A stretch of 64,000 nt of DNA from CAYFFV01 sp964342695 (GTDB lineage Bacteria > Acidobacteriota > Vicinamibacteria > Vicinamibacterales > UBA8438), in the NCBI GenBank assembly GCA_964342695.1, contig CAYFFV010000003.1, positions 54,556 to 118,555 on the forward strand, written 5' to 3'. Made by a program: the position numbers and the translations under genes. Positions 44,856 through 53,615 of the stretch are shown in pieces (within the stretch, counting starts at the first letter, position 1; each line of letters starts with the position of its first letter). A model generated the notes under the pieces. It worked only from the letters and a program-made list of their open reading frames with translations. It ran no database searches and was not told the DNA's origin.

Positions 44856-47069
44856 TTACTCTGAGGTGACTTCTGCGATTGCGGCTTCTAGATCACTGTA
44901 AATGGTCGACACCATTTGTTCGCGTAGTTGTTTGACATTATTTGTCGAACCGTCAATTTTCGCAGAAGAGACAACGACGCCATCTTTTTGTCTGACCACT
45001 CTCGCGGTCACACGAACGGTGTCCCCCACGCGTTGGATACCACCAGTGACCACGAAAGTCGCACCTGTTGGTTCGTCGACAAAAGTCGATGTTTCGTTAA
45101 GAGTAATTTGCGTGAACAGTGCCTCGTTAATGCCTTCAACCAGTAATGTATCTTCCGGGTTCTGGGTGAGATTAATGAATGGTTTCATCGAGATGGTAAT
45201 GCCAGTTGATGTGGGGATACTAGGCGTTTCAACTGGTGAGAAGGCCGGCGGTCTCATTGCCGGTTCTGCTTTTGGTAATTCATTAACAGTGCGGACTTTA
45301 AGAACAGCTTGAAGGCTTTTTCGAACAGTCTCTGCAACTTCTTCTTGAACATTTGATAAGCGGTCAAGGTGTCCGTCTACCTTAATAACGTCGATCGTTC
45401 TACTGTCTTCTGACTGTACGATCCGGGACGTTATTTTTAGTCTTTCACCTTCTTGCTGAACAGCGCCTCCAACGACCCACTGAGCTGTGGTTGTGTCTGG
45501 TACGATTGTTACCGTTTCAAGATTCTCGAACTGCTCCGATACAAGTTGAGCAAGCGTTTCACCGAGACGGATCGTTTCAGTTTGCTGACTCAGGTTCGTA
45601 AACGGTAAGACCGCGACGGTGGGTTCCCCTTTTGGTTTGGCTACTGTTTCAAGGTTTTCAGGTGCCGTGTTAGCGTCTTCCTCAGGTAAATTTGAAGTTA
45701 AAACGACCGGAGGCACATTTAGATCTTGGGTTGCTTGTTGTTTGTCTATTGATTTAATTTTTGTTTCAGAAGTTCTCGCCACAACTGCTTGTAGCCAAGC
45801 AGGAGATTCTTGTGCAACTCTCTGGTTGGAAAGCGGATCCAGAATTTCTGTTTCAATTGGTTGTGGTTGCACAGCGTCCTGCAAGTCAATCTGTAAGTCA
45901 ATAATTTCACTGACCTGCACCTGCATTCCATCAGTCGGGCTATCAAGTGTTGATATCGTAACTTGGTCGCCGGTTTCGAGCCCTGCTTCGATAAAGAGTG
46001 ACTCTGTTGTCATTCGAAGAATATCTACGTCACGGAAGCGGAGTCTGCTTTCCTCATCAACTACCATCACTTGATTGCGGCCACGAAGAGCCGAACGGGG
46101 GATCGAAGCAATTTGACTGAAGCGACGTCCTGCGATCTGTGCGTCAACATACATCCCCACCGCGAGAGGAGGTCTGGTTGGATCCGAGCCTACCCCATAG
46201 GGATCTCTGATTTCAGCAATTACATTCACCATTCTGCTAACAGGGTCGATCTCGCTTTCTGTTCGTACAATGCTTCCCGCCCATGCGTAAGTTTCACCAG
46301 CAAAAGTAGTGCTGACTGTTACTTGAGGTCCTTGAGAATTAGTTTGGCCTCGATAAGACAAAGGTAAGTCCAGATAGGCCAAGTCCTCGTCGGGTAGCGG
46401 TAATCTTATTTCTGCGACGTCGACGGCGTAGATGGTTGCTATAGGGTTTCCTACGGTGACAAATTGACCAACATCAACACTCTTACGGCGCACCCGCCCC
46501 GCATATGGTGCACGAATTTCTGCGCGCTCAAGATCGCGTTCTGTTCGAACAAGGTTAGCTTCGGCAGCCGCGACTGCTGCGCGTGCATCTTCAAGTTGTG
46601 GTTTTCGAAGTGTTAGTTCACGTGGGTCACCTTGGCCAAGTTCGTCCCATTCACGTTGCGCAACTTCTGCTTCGGCCTCTTCTTGCGCTAAACGTAATCT
46701 TGTTTGTGCCAGTTGTGCCCGCGCACTTATAACGGCCTGACGATAATCAAATGGATCAATAGTGACCAGAACGTCGTTAGCTTCAAAAAAACCACCTTCT
46801 GCAAAAGAAGGTGCAATGGATGTAATACGACCAGAAATTTCTGGAACAAGTTGACTTTCTGTGCGAGGCTGGACGGTCCCTTCACTTAAAACAGAAAGCT
46901 CAGTATCTTCGAGGCGAACGACATGCACACGCACGCCAGGTGGAGCAATTCGAGGCGCCTGTGTTTCCACCGGAGGCCGACTATTTATCATGGTCATCGT
47001 GGCAAAACCTGCCAGCCCCAAAATACCTAGTGGAAGAATCACTTGTAATAAACGGATAGCTATACGCAT
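44856..47069 (-). CDS. RND periplasmic adaptor with two C-terminal TolB-N-like domains
   Basis: A 737-residue protein, far longer than normal adaptors (350-450). Residues 1-395 are a standard HlyD/AcrA-type adaptor: an N-terminal membrane anchor, lipoyl halves (GTVQPRTESQLVPEISGR, IRAPYAGRVRRK), an alpha hairpin of about 60 residues and a beta-barrel. After a Pro/Gln-rich linker (396-480) come two TolB-N/FlgO-like domains: about 483-592 (TVAVLPFTNLS, WVVGGAVQQEGERLKIT) and 622-733 (ISMKPFINLTQNPED, VVTGGIQRVGDTVRVT). The same domain opens the outer-membrane protein at 18-2924. It is encoded between tolC and the RND gene. Confidence 0.9.
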   Translation of the reverse strand: MRIAIRLLQVILPLGILGLAGFATMTMINSRPPVETQAPRIAPPGVRVHVVRLEDTELSVLSEGTVQPRTESQLVPEISGRITSIAPSFAEGGFFEANDVLVTIDPFDYRQAVISARAQLAQTRLRLAQEEAEAEVAQREWDELGQGDPRELTLRKPQLEDARAAVAAAEANLVRTERDLERAEIRAPYAGRVRRKSVDVGQFVTVGNPIATIYAVDVAEIRLPLPDEDLAYLDLPLSYRGQTNSQGPQVTVSTTFAGETYAWAGSIVRTESEIDPVSRMVNVIAEIRDPYGVGSDPTRPPLAVGMYVDAQIAGRRFSQIASIPRSALRGRNQVMVVDEESRLRFRDVDILRMTTESLFIEAGLETGDQVTISTLDSPTDGMQVQVSEIIDLQIDLQDAVQPQPIETEILDPLSNQRVAQESPAWLQAVVARTSETKIKSIDKQQATQDLNVPPVVLTSNLPEEDANTAPENLETVAKPKGEPTVAVLPFTNLSQQTETIRLGETLAQLVSEQFENLETVTIVPDTTTAQWVVGGAVQQEGERLKITSRIVQSEDSRTIDVIKVDGHLDRLSNVQEEVAETVRKSLQAVLKVRTVNELPKAEPAMRPPAFSPVETPSIPTSTGITISMKPFINLTQNPEDTLLVEGINEALFTQITLNETSTFVDEPTGATFVVTGGIQRVGDTVRVTARVVRQKDGVVVSSAKIDGSTNNVKQLREQMVSTIYSDLEAAIAEVTSE

Positions 47070-47083
47070 TTTAAAAGAAATAA

Positions 47084-48532
47084 TTAATTAAAAAACCCGC
47101 CCGAATTTTCCAACATGAAAGGCGATTCGATTTGTTCGAAACCCCCTCCTAATGCAAGGTAGAGGTCGACACGGTTTTCCAGGCGAAGTCGCTTGGCGGC
47201 GATTAATTCTCCTTCAACCTGCACTGCAGATCTCTGTGAGTCAAGTACAGTAATGTAGCTTTCAAGGCCGGCTCGGTAGCGTTCTTCCGAGAGTGTCTCA
47301 GCAGCCCTTGCTTGTTCAGCAGAGATTACGAGATGTTTTTCCCGGTCTTCCAAGAATTGTTCGGCCGCCAACGCTGTTTCCACTTCTGCGTAAGCGATGA
47401 GTGCCGTGTTTGCATACGAGGCTAATGCTGTTGCGCTTTCCGCTTCCGCGCGACCAATATGTGCCCCAAAGCGACCTTTTCCCTGCCACAAGGGTGCTGT
47501 TACATCTGCAAGAAGGCTCCAAACGCTGAAATCTCCGTTAATGAGAGAACGGAGTGCATCGGTGGCCGTTCCACCACCTGCCGTTAGCCGAATACGCGGT
47601 AGTCGTTCCTTCCGCGCAACACCAACTCGAGCTTCGGCGGCAGCAAGTTGTCGCTCGGCAGCCACAAGATCAGGTCGACGAGCAACAAGATCTGCAGGCA
47701 ACCCACTTGGTACGTGCGGTGCTACAGTGGGGAGCGAAGCGGGTGGTTCAATGGTCCCGTCCGCATATTCGCTCAGCAGTACTTTGAGTTGACGTGTGGC
47801 GGAATCAAATTGTTGTAATCGTTGTTCCAACAATGCTTCTGCATTCGACAAATTGAGTAACGCAAGTCTCAGATCAAGTGACGGTCTAATCCCTGCTTCA
47901 AACCGCTCTCGGACTCTGTCGGCCGATTCTCTAAAACTAGTTACAGTCTCGCGGGATAAATCTATTTGTTGTTGCGCTTCGGCGATGGCAAACCAAGTCT
48001 TCACGGTCTGTCCAGCAATTGATAATTGGGCGCCTCTAAAGTCTGCTGCCGAAGCTTGTAAGTTTGCTAGCGCTGCTTGGGTACTCGCCCGTAGCCGTCC
48101 CCATAGATCAAGTTCCCATGAAACATCTAGAGAAATACCGTGATTGGTGGAAACAGTGCTCAAAACCTGGTCTTCTGCTCCAGGAATCGGAAAGCCCACA
48201 AAGTTTTGTTTACGTTGATAGCGCGTATACGATGAATTTACCGTTGGTTGTAAATCAGCCGATGAGATTGTTGCTTCTGCGGCCGCCATTTCTAAGCGTG
48301 CCGCAGCGCCTTGAAGATCGAAATTGCGCTCTAAGGCCATCTCTACCGTCTTTACAAGGTCGGCATCGGCAAAGTCCTCCCACCATCGGACTGCAACTTG
48401 CCCAGTTTCTGTGGTCTTTGCCGTCCAGGTCTCTGGAATATTGACTCCAATGTCTGGAACTTGTACCGGTGGCGCCGTCGCGCAGCTACAGACAATTACG
48501 GAGACAAGGGAGATTATTATTTGCCTACTCAT
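47084..48532 (-). CDS. TolC/NodT family outer-membrane efflux protein
   Basis: A 482-residue outer-membrane channel. The leader ends in a short hydrophobic stretch with VCSCATAP, which may be a lipoprotein site, as in OprM. The mature part has two TolC repeats: WWEDFADADLVKTVEMALERN and DVSWELDLWGRLRAST in the first, DLVARRPDLVAAERQLAAAEARVGVAR in the second (RRPDL is the NodT-type signature). It is the first structural gene after tetR, with which it overlaps by four bases, and is 14 bases before the adaptor gene. Confidence 0.92.
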   Translation of the reverse strand: MSRQIIISLVSVIVCSCATAPPVQVPDIGVNIPETWTAKTTETGQVAVRWWEDFADADLVKTVEMALERNFDLQGAAARLEMAAAEATISSADLQPTVNSSYTRYQRKQNFVGFPIPGAEDQVLSTVSTNHGISLDVSWELDLWGRLRASTQAALANLQASAADFRGAQLSIAGQTVKTWFAIAEAQQQIDLSRETVTSFRESADRVRERFEAGIRPSLDLRLALLNLSNAEALLEQRLQQFDSATRQLKVLLSEYADGTIEPPASLPTVAPHVPSGLPADLVARRPDLVAAERQLAAAEARVGVARKERLPRIRLTAGGGTATDALRSLINGDFSVWSLLADVTAPLWQGKGRFGAHIGRAEAESATALASYANTALIAYAEVETALAAEQFLEDREKHLVISAEQARAAETLSEERYRAGLESYITVLDSQRSAVQVEGELIAAKRLRLENRVDLYLALGGGFEQIESPFMLENSGGFFN

Positions 48533-49209
48533 TGTTGTTTGTCTTTTTTGGAAAGAGTCTTCTTGCTAGTCGTTTGTAGTTTAGATGTTGAAAAGCCAGC
48601 CGCTGCGAAACGAATTAGAGATTCAAAAAGCTGCTTAGGGGTTTCCTGGTCACTTTCGTTTGTTGCCGTCAATTCGAACAAAATCATTGTGTGGGACATG
48701 GCCCCAAGGGTAAATTCCATGCGGCGTTTTACTTCATCAGGTTCAAGGTTGGGTAAAGCTTTCTGCAGGGCTTCTGTATACCGCACTACAACTTGATCGA
48801 ATTGATTAAAAAGCGAGGCTCTTACCTCTTCGCTGGCAGAATGGCATTGCCCAAGGAATCTTAAAAATTTGAGACCCTTTTGTTTTTCCTCGGTAGTGTC
48901 AAGTGCAGCCCATGCATAAAATGGTGGACCAAGAAAAGCAGAAAGGATGTCTTCGATGGCAGGACTTGTCCCTTCGTTTTTATTGTGTAGTTTGTCAAGC
49001 AGTGCGATGCGCTCATTGTTGATGGGGCGCAAATTTCGTTCAAGGATGGCCTTCAACAGTTCTTCTTTTGAACCGAAATGATAATTGACCGCCGCAAGAT
49101 TCACTTCGGCTTCTTTGGTGATATCACGCAAAGACGTCACTCCGACGCCTTCATCGGCAAACAATCGCTGTGCTGTGTCAAGAATCCGATCTTTAGTGTT
49201 AGGGGTCAT
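48529..49209 (-). CDS. TetR/AcrR family transcriptional regulator
   Basis: A 226-residue regulator. The N-terminal HTH (about residues 5-50) reads ILDTAQRLFADEGVGVTSLRDITKEAEV then NLAAVNYHFGSKEELL. The C-terminal ligand domain is of the CecR/TetR_C_33 type and ends in a Lys/Ser-rich tail. It is first in the efflux operon tetR-tolC-MFP-RND, overlapping tolC by four bases, so it most likely represses its own operon. The promoter 50 bases upstream carries palindromes that could be its operator. No ribosome site is visible before the ATG. Confidence 0.92.
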   Translation of the reverse strand: MTPNTKDRILDTAQRLFADEGVGVTSLRDITKEAEVNLAAVNYHFGSKEELLKAILERNLRPINNERIALLDKLHNKNEGTSPAIEDILSAFLGPPFYAWAALDTTEEKQKGLKFLRFLGQCHSASEEVRASLFNQFDQVVVRYTEALQKALPNLEPDEVKRRMEFTLGAMSHTMILFELTATNESDQETPKQLFESLIRFAAAGFSTSKLQTTSKKTLSKKDKQQ

Positions 49210-49244
49210 TAAAATTTAATCTGGATAGTCGCGAAATTAAAATA

Positions 49245-49272
49245 AAACGTTCGTTTAAATCATACGTATGAT
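49245..49272. promoter_or_regulatory. Probable TetR operator palindromes
   Basis: Two perfect palindromes in a row: AAACGTTCGTTT (49245-49256) and ATCATACGTATGAT (49259-49272). The second overlaps the -10 of the efflux promoter and the first lies just downstream, where repressors usually act. TetR proteins commonly bind one or two such sites next to their own gene. Binding is inferred. Confidence 0.6.
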
Positions 49273-49288
49273 AAAAACATGGTGTCAA
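49259..49288 (-). promoter_or_regulatory. Sigma-70-type promoter of the tetR-efflux operon
   Basis: On the minus strand: TTGACA (49288-49283), an 18-base spacer and TATGAT (49264-49259). The tetR start codon is 50 bases further on. Confidence 0.72.
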
Positions 49289-49438
49289 GACTGATTTTCA
49301 CGTTTTTACATTGTTTTTTAAGGCCCTGAAAAAATCGTATAGCAATTTGGTGTCAGTTAACCTAAATGCCCGAGAACGCTACTTTTATCAACTTCTTTTT
49401 CTGAGCTTGTCTAGTCCATGGTAAGCTGTGCTTTCGTG

Positions 49439-49471
49439 AGTGCTTTACACTTTTGATTTAAGCACTTTTTT
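49439..49471 (+). terminator. Hairpin with T run upstream of Mo-hydroxylase operon
   Basis: AGTGCTT (49439-49445) and AAGCACT (49460-49466) form a 7-bp stem with a 14-base loop, followed by T through 49471. It lies 46 bases before the small-subunit start, so it could be an attenuator or an old terminator. The stem is short and the loop long, so function is uncertain. Confidence 0.35.
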
Positions 49472-49517
49472 GAAAGAATTTTTTTAAGTTCTGAACTTTA
49501 GCTGAGGAGGGTGTCTC

Positions 49518-50162
49518 ATGGGCGACGTGGGACAGTTGGATCATCACGAGGAAAAGCCAACAGAGCAAGATGGCTTTTCGCGGCGAAGTTTTATTAAAGG
49601 AGTAATTGCGACTGGCGCTACGGTTTCTGCCACCAGTTATGTGTATAAGGGTGGAACCATGGTGCGGGCGCAAGCACCTGGGTCGGTGGAACGCTTGATC
49701 ACGCTTTCAGTTAACGGTCAGCAACGCCGGGTCGATGTGTTGCCTCATGAAACGCTCGCAACGACCTTACGTTACAAGCTGGGATTAACGGGAACGAAAA
49801 TCGGGTGTGACCGCGCTGAATGCGGAGCGTGTACCGTCTTGGTTGATGGAGTGCCACACTATGCCTGTTCAATGTTAACGCACCAGGTTCGTGGTCGTAC
49901 AGTGCAGACAATTGAAGGGCTTGAAGCAGCAGATGGTACATTGCATCCTGTTCAGCAGGCTGTCGTGGATGAACAGGGTTTTCAATGTGCATTTTGTATG
50001 CCTGGCTTCGTCATGAATATGGTCGCGATGGTTGATGAGAATCCAAATCCGACTCGAACGGAGGCAGCGCAATATCTTTCCGGAAATTTATGTCGCTGTG
50101 CGGACTACAACAAAATTTTAAATGTTGCGTTGCGGGCTGCAGAGTATACGCGGAGGGGTTAA
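49518..50162 (+). CDS. Tat-exported [2Fe-2S] small subunit of Mo-hydroxylase
   Basis: A 214-residue electron-transfer subunit of the xanthine dehydrogenase/aldehyde oxidoreductase family. Its N-terminus has a twin-arginine signal (SRRSFIK, residues 21-27), so the folded complex is probably sent to the periplasm. Two [2Fe-2S] clusters are indicated by Cys97, 102, 105, 117 (plant-type) and Cys157, 160, 192, 194. E. coli PaoA has the same plan with a Tat signal. GAGGAGG lies about seven bases before the ATG. It is first of five tightly spaced genes. Confidence 0.93.
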   Translation: MGDVGQLDHHEEKPTEQDGFSRRSFIKGVIATGATVSATSYVYKGGTMVRAQAPGSVERLITLSVNGQQRRVDVLPHETLATTLRYKLGLTGTKIGCDRAECGACTVLVDGVPHYACSMLTHQVRGRTVQTIEGLEAADGTLHPVQQAVVDEQGFQCAFCMPGFVMNMVAMVDENPNPTRTEAAQYLSGNLCRCADYNKILNVALRAAEYTRRG

Positions 50163-50163
50163 C

Positions 50164-52587
50164 GTGGCTGACTATAAACTAATTGGTAAAAACTATACGC
50201 CACAAGATCTAGTTGCCAAGGTCACAGGACGCGCAAAGTACGCGGAGGATTTTCGGGCGGAAGGAATGCTTTTTGCGAAACTGCTTTCTAGTCCGATGCC
50301 CCACGCGCGCATCCGAAGTATCGATACCAGTGTTGCCGAGGCAATTCCAGGTGTTGAGGCCATCCTTACTGCCGATGATTTACCACCTGTTGAAGCTCCC
50401 AACGAAGCAGGGCTTACGAATGAGCCGATGTACGAAGGCGAACCGATATTGGCGGTGGCCGCTGTTGATGAAGCTACGGCTGCGGACGCGATTGAAGCAA
50501 TTCAAATTGATTTTGAGCCGCTACCCTTTTCTGTGGATCCCCTTGAAAGTCTGCGTCCTGGTGGGCCTAATGCCCGCCTCGACGGAAACACAATTTCTGG
50601 CCGGGAAATCACTACGATTAAATGGGACAATGTTGATTGGGATGCTATCGATCGGGGTGAGGCCTTACCCACCGATGCACCCGTAACGGACGAATGGGAA
50701 CTGGGGAATGTTGAGGCAGGGCTCGATGAAGCAGATCTTGTACTTGATGAGACTCTGTTCCACCAGTCTATGGGGCATCAGCCGTTGGAGACTAGGACGT
50801 CGATGGCTTACTGGCAGAATGGTAAATGCCATTTGTATACATCCACACAGAGCACTGCTCGCACGCATGGTGCTGCGGCTCGTGGAATTGGAATTGCACC
50901 CGAGGATTTAGTGCTTGTTTCAGAGTACTGTGGCGGTGGTTTTGGTAGCAAGATAGCAGGCTCTGTCCAAATGCGTATTCCCGCTCTTCTGTCGCAGAAG
51001 GCAGGCAAACCGGTAATGATGCGTATAACCAGGCAAGAAGAGCACGCTATTGGGCGTGCGCGACCAGGGTTGCAAGGGAGAGTAAAGATAGGTTTCCGCA
51101 GTGACGGGCGCATTACAGCGATGGATTTCTTTTTTGTGCAAGATGGTGGTCCTTACGGACGCTCCACTGATTTTATGAACGCCGTCGATCAGGCTTCATT
51201 AATGTATCAACCGTTGAGTCATCGTTTGCGCGGGATATCGATGTATACCAATACACCTCCCCGGTCAGCGCAGCGGGCGCCAGGTGGACTCCAGATTGTT
51301 TCGATGCTTGCACCGGTTATGCAGAAGGCAGCCAAACAACTCGGACTCGATCCACTTGAGGTTATTCGAATTAATGCTCCAGAAGGTCAGGCAAAAATGG
51401 GCCGTCCCCAAGATGGCGTTCAGGGTCATTGTTCGAGTGCGTTTGTAAAGGAAGCACTTGATAAAGGCGCCGAGGTTTTTGATTGGCAGGCGATGCGAGC
51501 CAAGAGTGGTCAGCGCAATGGGTCAAAGATTACTGGTGTTGGGGTTGCGCTTAGCTCGTTTAATGCTGGTGCGGCAGGCATGGACGGTCTGCTGACGATT
51601 CGTCCTGATGGCAAAGTTTATATCCAGCAGGGGATCGGTAATCTTGGAACAGAATCTGTCTTTGATACGGCGCGTGGCGCGATGGAGGCTCTTAAAACAG
51701 ATTGGGAACAAGCTGAGGTGGTTTGGGGAAATACCAGTAAGCATCTTCCGTGGAGTTCGGTGCAGGCCGGTAGTATGACGACACATGCTCATACCCGAGC
51801 CAACTATGCAGCTGGAGAAGACGCCGTTCGTAAACTCCGCGAGGTCGCTGCCAGAGCTCTCGGTGGTTCACCTGGAGATTATGATGTTGAAAATGGATGG
51901 GTGTTTCGCCGAGGCAATCGATCCAGTGGCCTAAGTTTTGCGCAGGCAGCTCAACAGGCGATCGAGCTTGGTGGAAAGTACGATGGGCATGAATTACCCG
52001 AGGACATCAATAGCATGACCGTCAATTCGGCAACTGCTTTGGCTGGTCTAGGCCTGATGGGAGTCGCAAAAGATAATTACCAGACTGGCGGACGTGTAAT
52101 TTCACATTGTATTGGTTTTGCAGAGGTGGAAGTTGATGTTGAGACGGGAGCCATTAGACTTGCTGATTATCGAGTGTCCACAGATTGCGGAACGATTCTG
52201 AACCCGCGAGGGCTTGAAGGGCAGCTTCATGGCGGAGGTATTCAGGGGTTTAGTGCCGCGCTTGGTCAGAAGTGGATTTATGATAGGCGCTGGGGACTCC
52301 AGGTAACAAAGCGATTCTATTCGAATCGACCGCCAACGTTGTTGGATGTTCCGCATACTGATTCAATGCAGTGGGTCGCCCACAATGAAGCGGACCCATT
52401 TAACCCACTTGGTGCGAAAGGTATTGGAGAAGCTGCAGAGGGTGCTGGTTCGGGGGCTGTTTTGTGTGCCATAGCAGATGCTATCGGGGATGGGTACTTT
52501 AATCGAACTCCCGTGATGAGCGATATGATTTTGGCAAAAGTAGAAAATCTGCCTGCGGCAGTAGGGACGCTCACGGCGCACGCCTGA
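50164..52587 (+). CDS. Molybdopterin-binding large subunit of Mo-hydroxylase
   Basis: An 807-residue catalytic subunit starting at GTG 50164, one base after the previous stop, with GGAGG seven bases upstream; the frame itself is open back to 50122. Family marks are GRAKYAEDFR near the start, CGGGFGSKI, GGLQ in APGGLQIV, and the active-site glutamate in GAKGIGEAAEGAG near the C-terminus. It binds a Mo-pterin cofactor and hydroxylates or oxidises an aldehyde, purine or N-heterocycle; the substrate cannot be told from sequence. No own signal peptide is present, so it is probably co-exported with the Tat-tagged small subunit. Confidence 0.93.
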   Translation: MADYKLIGKNYTPQDLVAKVTGRAKYAEDFRAEGMLFAKLLSSPMPHARIRSIDTSVAEAIPGVEAILTADDLPPVEAPNEAGLTNEPMYEGEPILAVAAVDEATAADAIEAIQIDFEPLPFSVDPLESLRPGGPNARLDGNTISGREITTIKWDNVDWDAIDRGEALPTDAPVTDEWELGNVEAGLDEADLVLDETLFHQSMGHQPLETRTSMAYWQNGKCHLYTSTQSTARTHGAAARGIGIAPEDLVLVSEYCGGGFGSKIAGSVQMRIPALLSQKAGKPVMMRITRQEEHAIGRARPGLQGRVKIGFRSDGRITAMDFFFVQDGGPYGRSTDFMNAVDQASLMYQPLSHRLRGISMYTNTPPRSAQRAPGGLQIVSMLAPVMQKAAKQLGLDPLEVIRINAPEGQAKMGRPQDGVQGHCSSAFVKEALDKGAEVFDWQAMRAKSGQRNGSKITGVGVALSSFNAGAAGMDGLLTIRPDGKVYIQQGIGNLGTESVFDTARGAMEALKTDWEQAEVVWGNTSKHLPWSSVQAGSMTTHAHTRANYAAGEDAVRKLREVAARALGGSPGDYDVENGWVFRRGNRSSGLSFAQAAQQAIELGGKYDGHELPEDINSMTVNSATALAGLGLMGVAKDNYQTGGRVISHCIGFAEVEVDVETGAIRLADYRVSTDCGTILNPRGLEGQLHGGGIQGFSAALGQKWIYDRRWGLQVTKRFYSNRPPTLLDVPHTDSMQWVAHNEADPFNPLGAKGIGEAAEGAGSGAVLCAIADAIGDGYFNRTPVMSDMILAKVENLPAAVGTLTAHA

Positions 52588-52612
52588 TTTCAATTAAGAG
52601 GAGAACGATACA

Positions 52613-53614
52613 ATGGCCGTTATTCGAGACATGATGCCGGCGTTCGATTTGTTTCAGCCGACTACTACAGATGAGGCGTTAGGCTTGCTCAGCGAGCACG
52701 GCGAATCAGCTTGGGTGCTGGCTGGTGGTTTGGACACTTATGATTGGTTTAAAGACCGAGTCAAGAGACCGACTGCAGTGGTTGATCTCGGAGGTGTTGA
52801 AGAGCTGCATGAGATCCGGTCGTTACCGGAGGGACTTGCCATTGGCGCTATGGCTAAACTGACTGAAGTCGTACGCCATCCTGAGGTGAAACAGAGCTAC
52901 CAACTTCTATCAGATGCTGCAGCGCTAGTAGCCTCCCCGCAGATTCGTAATCAAGGGACACTCGGTGGAAATTTAGGTCAAGATACACGCTGTTGGTATT
53001 ACCGAGACGGATGGAATTGTTATCGAGCTGGTGGGAATATTTGTTATGCAGATACGCCTACAGCAATGAATCGGGAACATTGTATTCTTGGCGCGAGTCG
53101 CTGTGTAGCCGTTAATCCTTCCGACACAGCTCCGGCTCTTATCGCGTTAGATGCTCAGTTTGAAATTCGAAATGGCAGTGGAACACGAACCGTTTCAGCC
53201 GAAGAGTTTTTTGTGGGACCAGCAGTTGACATTGAACGCATGACTGTTCTTGAAGCGGGTGACTTGTTGACGACGATACAGCTGTCTCCAAAGTGGGCGG
53301 GGGCACGTTTTTACTTTGAGAAGAGTCGAGATAGAGCTGTCTGGGATTTTGCACTGGCCAGTGTCGCATCTGCTGCCGTAGTGACGAATGGGGTTGTTGA
53401 AGATATTCGGATTGCTGTAAATGGTGTTGCGCCGACACCGTTGCGTCTTCGCGCGGCAGAAGATTTGGTGCGAGGTCAGAGTATGAATAACGATTTGGCG
53501 AAACGTGCTGGAGAAGCTGCTGTTGAAGGAGTTCGACCGTTGGCACATAACGGATACAAGGTCGCACTTCTGAGAAATTTAGTTACACGATCTGTACGAG
53601 GTGGTGAGGCCTAG
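52613..53614 (+). CDS. FAD-binding subunit of Mo-hydroxylase with Cys-rich insert
   Basis: A 333-residue FAD_binding_5/CO_deh_flav_C protein. WVLAGGLDTYDWFKDR and the SPQIRNQGTLGGNLGQ loop form the FAD site. Residues 127-164 carry Cys127, 136, 144, 157 and 164, placed like the [4Fe-4S]-binding insert of E. coli PaoB and 4-hydroxybenzoyl-CoA reductase. A GAGGAG site precedes the ATG. It ends one base before the cytochrome b start. It passes electrons from the [2Fe-2S] subunit; here the next acceptor is probably the cytochrome. Confidence 0.9.
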   Translation: MAVIRDMMPAFDLFQPTTTDEALGLLSEHGESAWVLAGGLDTYDWFKDRVKRPTAVVDLGGVEELHEIRSLPEGLAIGAMAKLTEVVRHPEVKQSYQLLSDAAALVASPQIRNQGTLGGNLGQDTRCWYYRDGWNCYRAGGNICYADTPTAMNREHCILGASRCVAVNPSDTAPALIALDAQFEIRNGSGTRTVSAEEFFVGPAVDIERMTVLEAGDLLTTIQLSPKWAGARFYFEKSRDRAVWDFALASVASAAVVTNGVVEDIRIAVNGVAPTPLRLRAAEDLVRGQSMNNDLAKRAGEAAVEGVRPLAHNGYKVALLRNLVTRSVRGGEA

Positions 53615-53615
53615 G

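Larger units (their letters stand above)
49210..49517. other. Divergent regulatory region between efflux and Mo-hydroxylase operons
   Basis: 308 bases with no gene. The left end holds the efflux operon promoter and its palindromes. The right end holds a hairpin with a T run and then GAGGAGG, the ribosome site of the plus-strand operon. I see no clear plus-strand promoter. Confidence 0.6.

Noticed and set aside
45619..46074. A 151-codon frame opposite the adaptor gene
   Set aside because: Antisense to the adaptor; Ser/Thr/Cys-rich low-quality product.
47397..47792. A 131-codon frame opposite the tolC gene
   Set aside because: Antisense to tolC; Ala/Ser/Arg-rich product with no family features.
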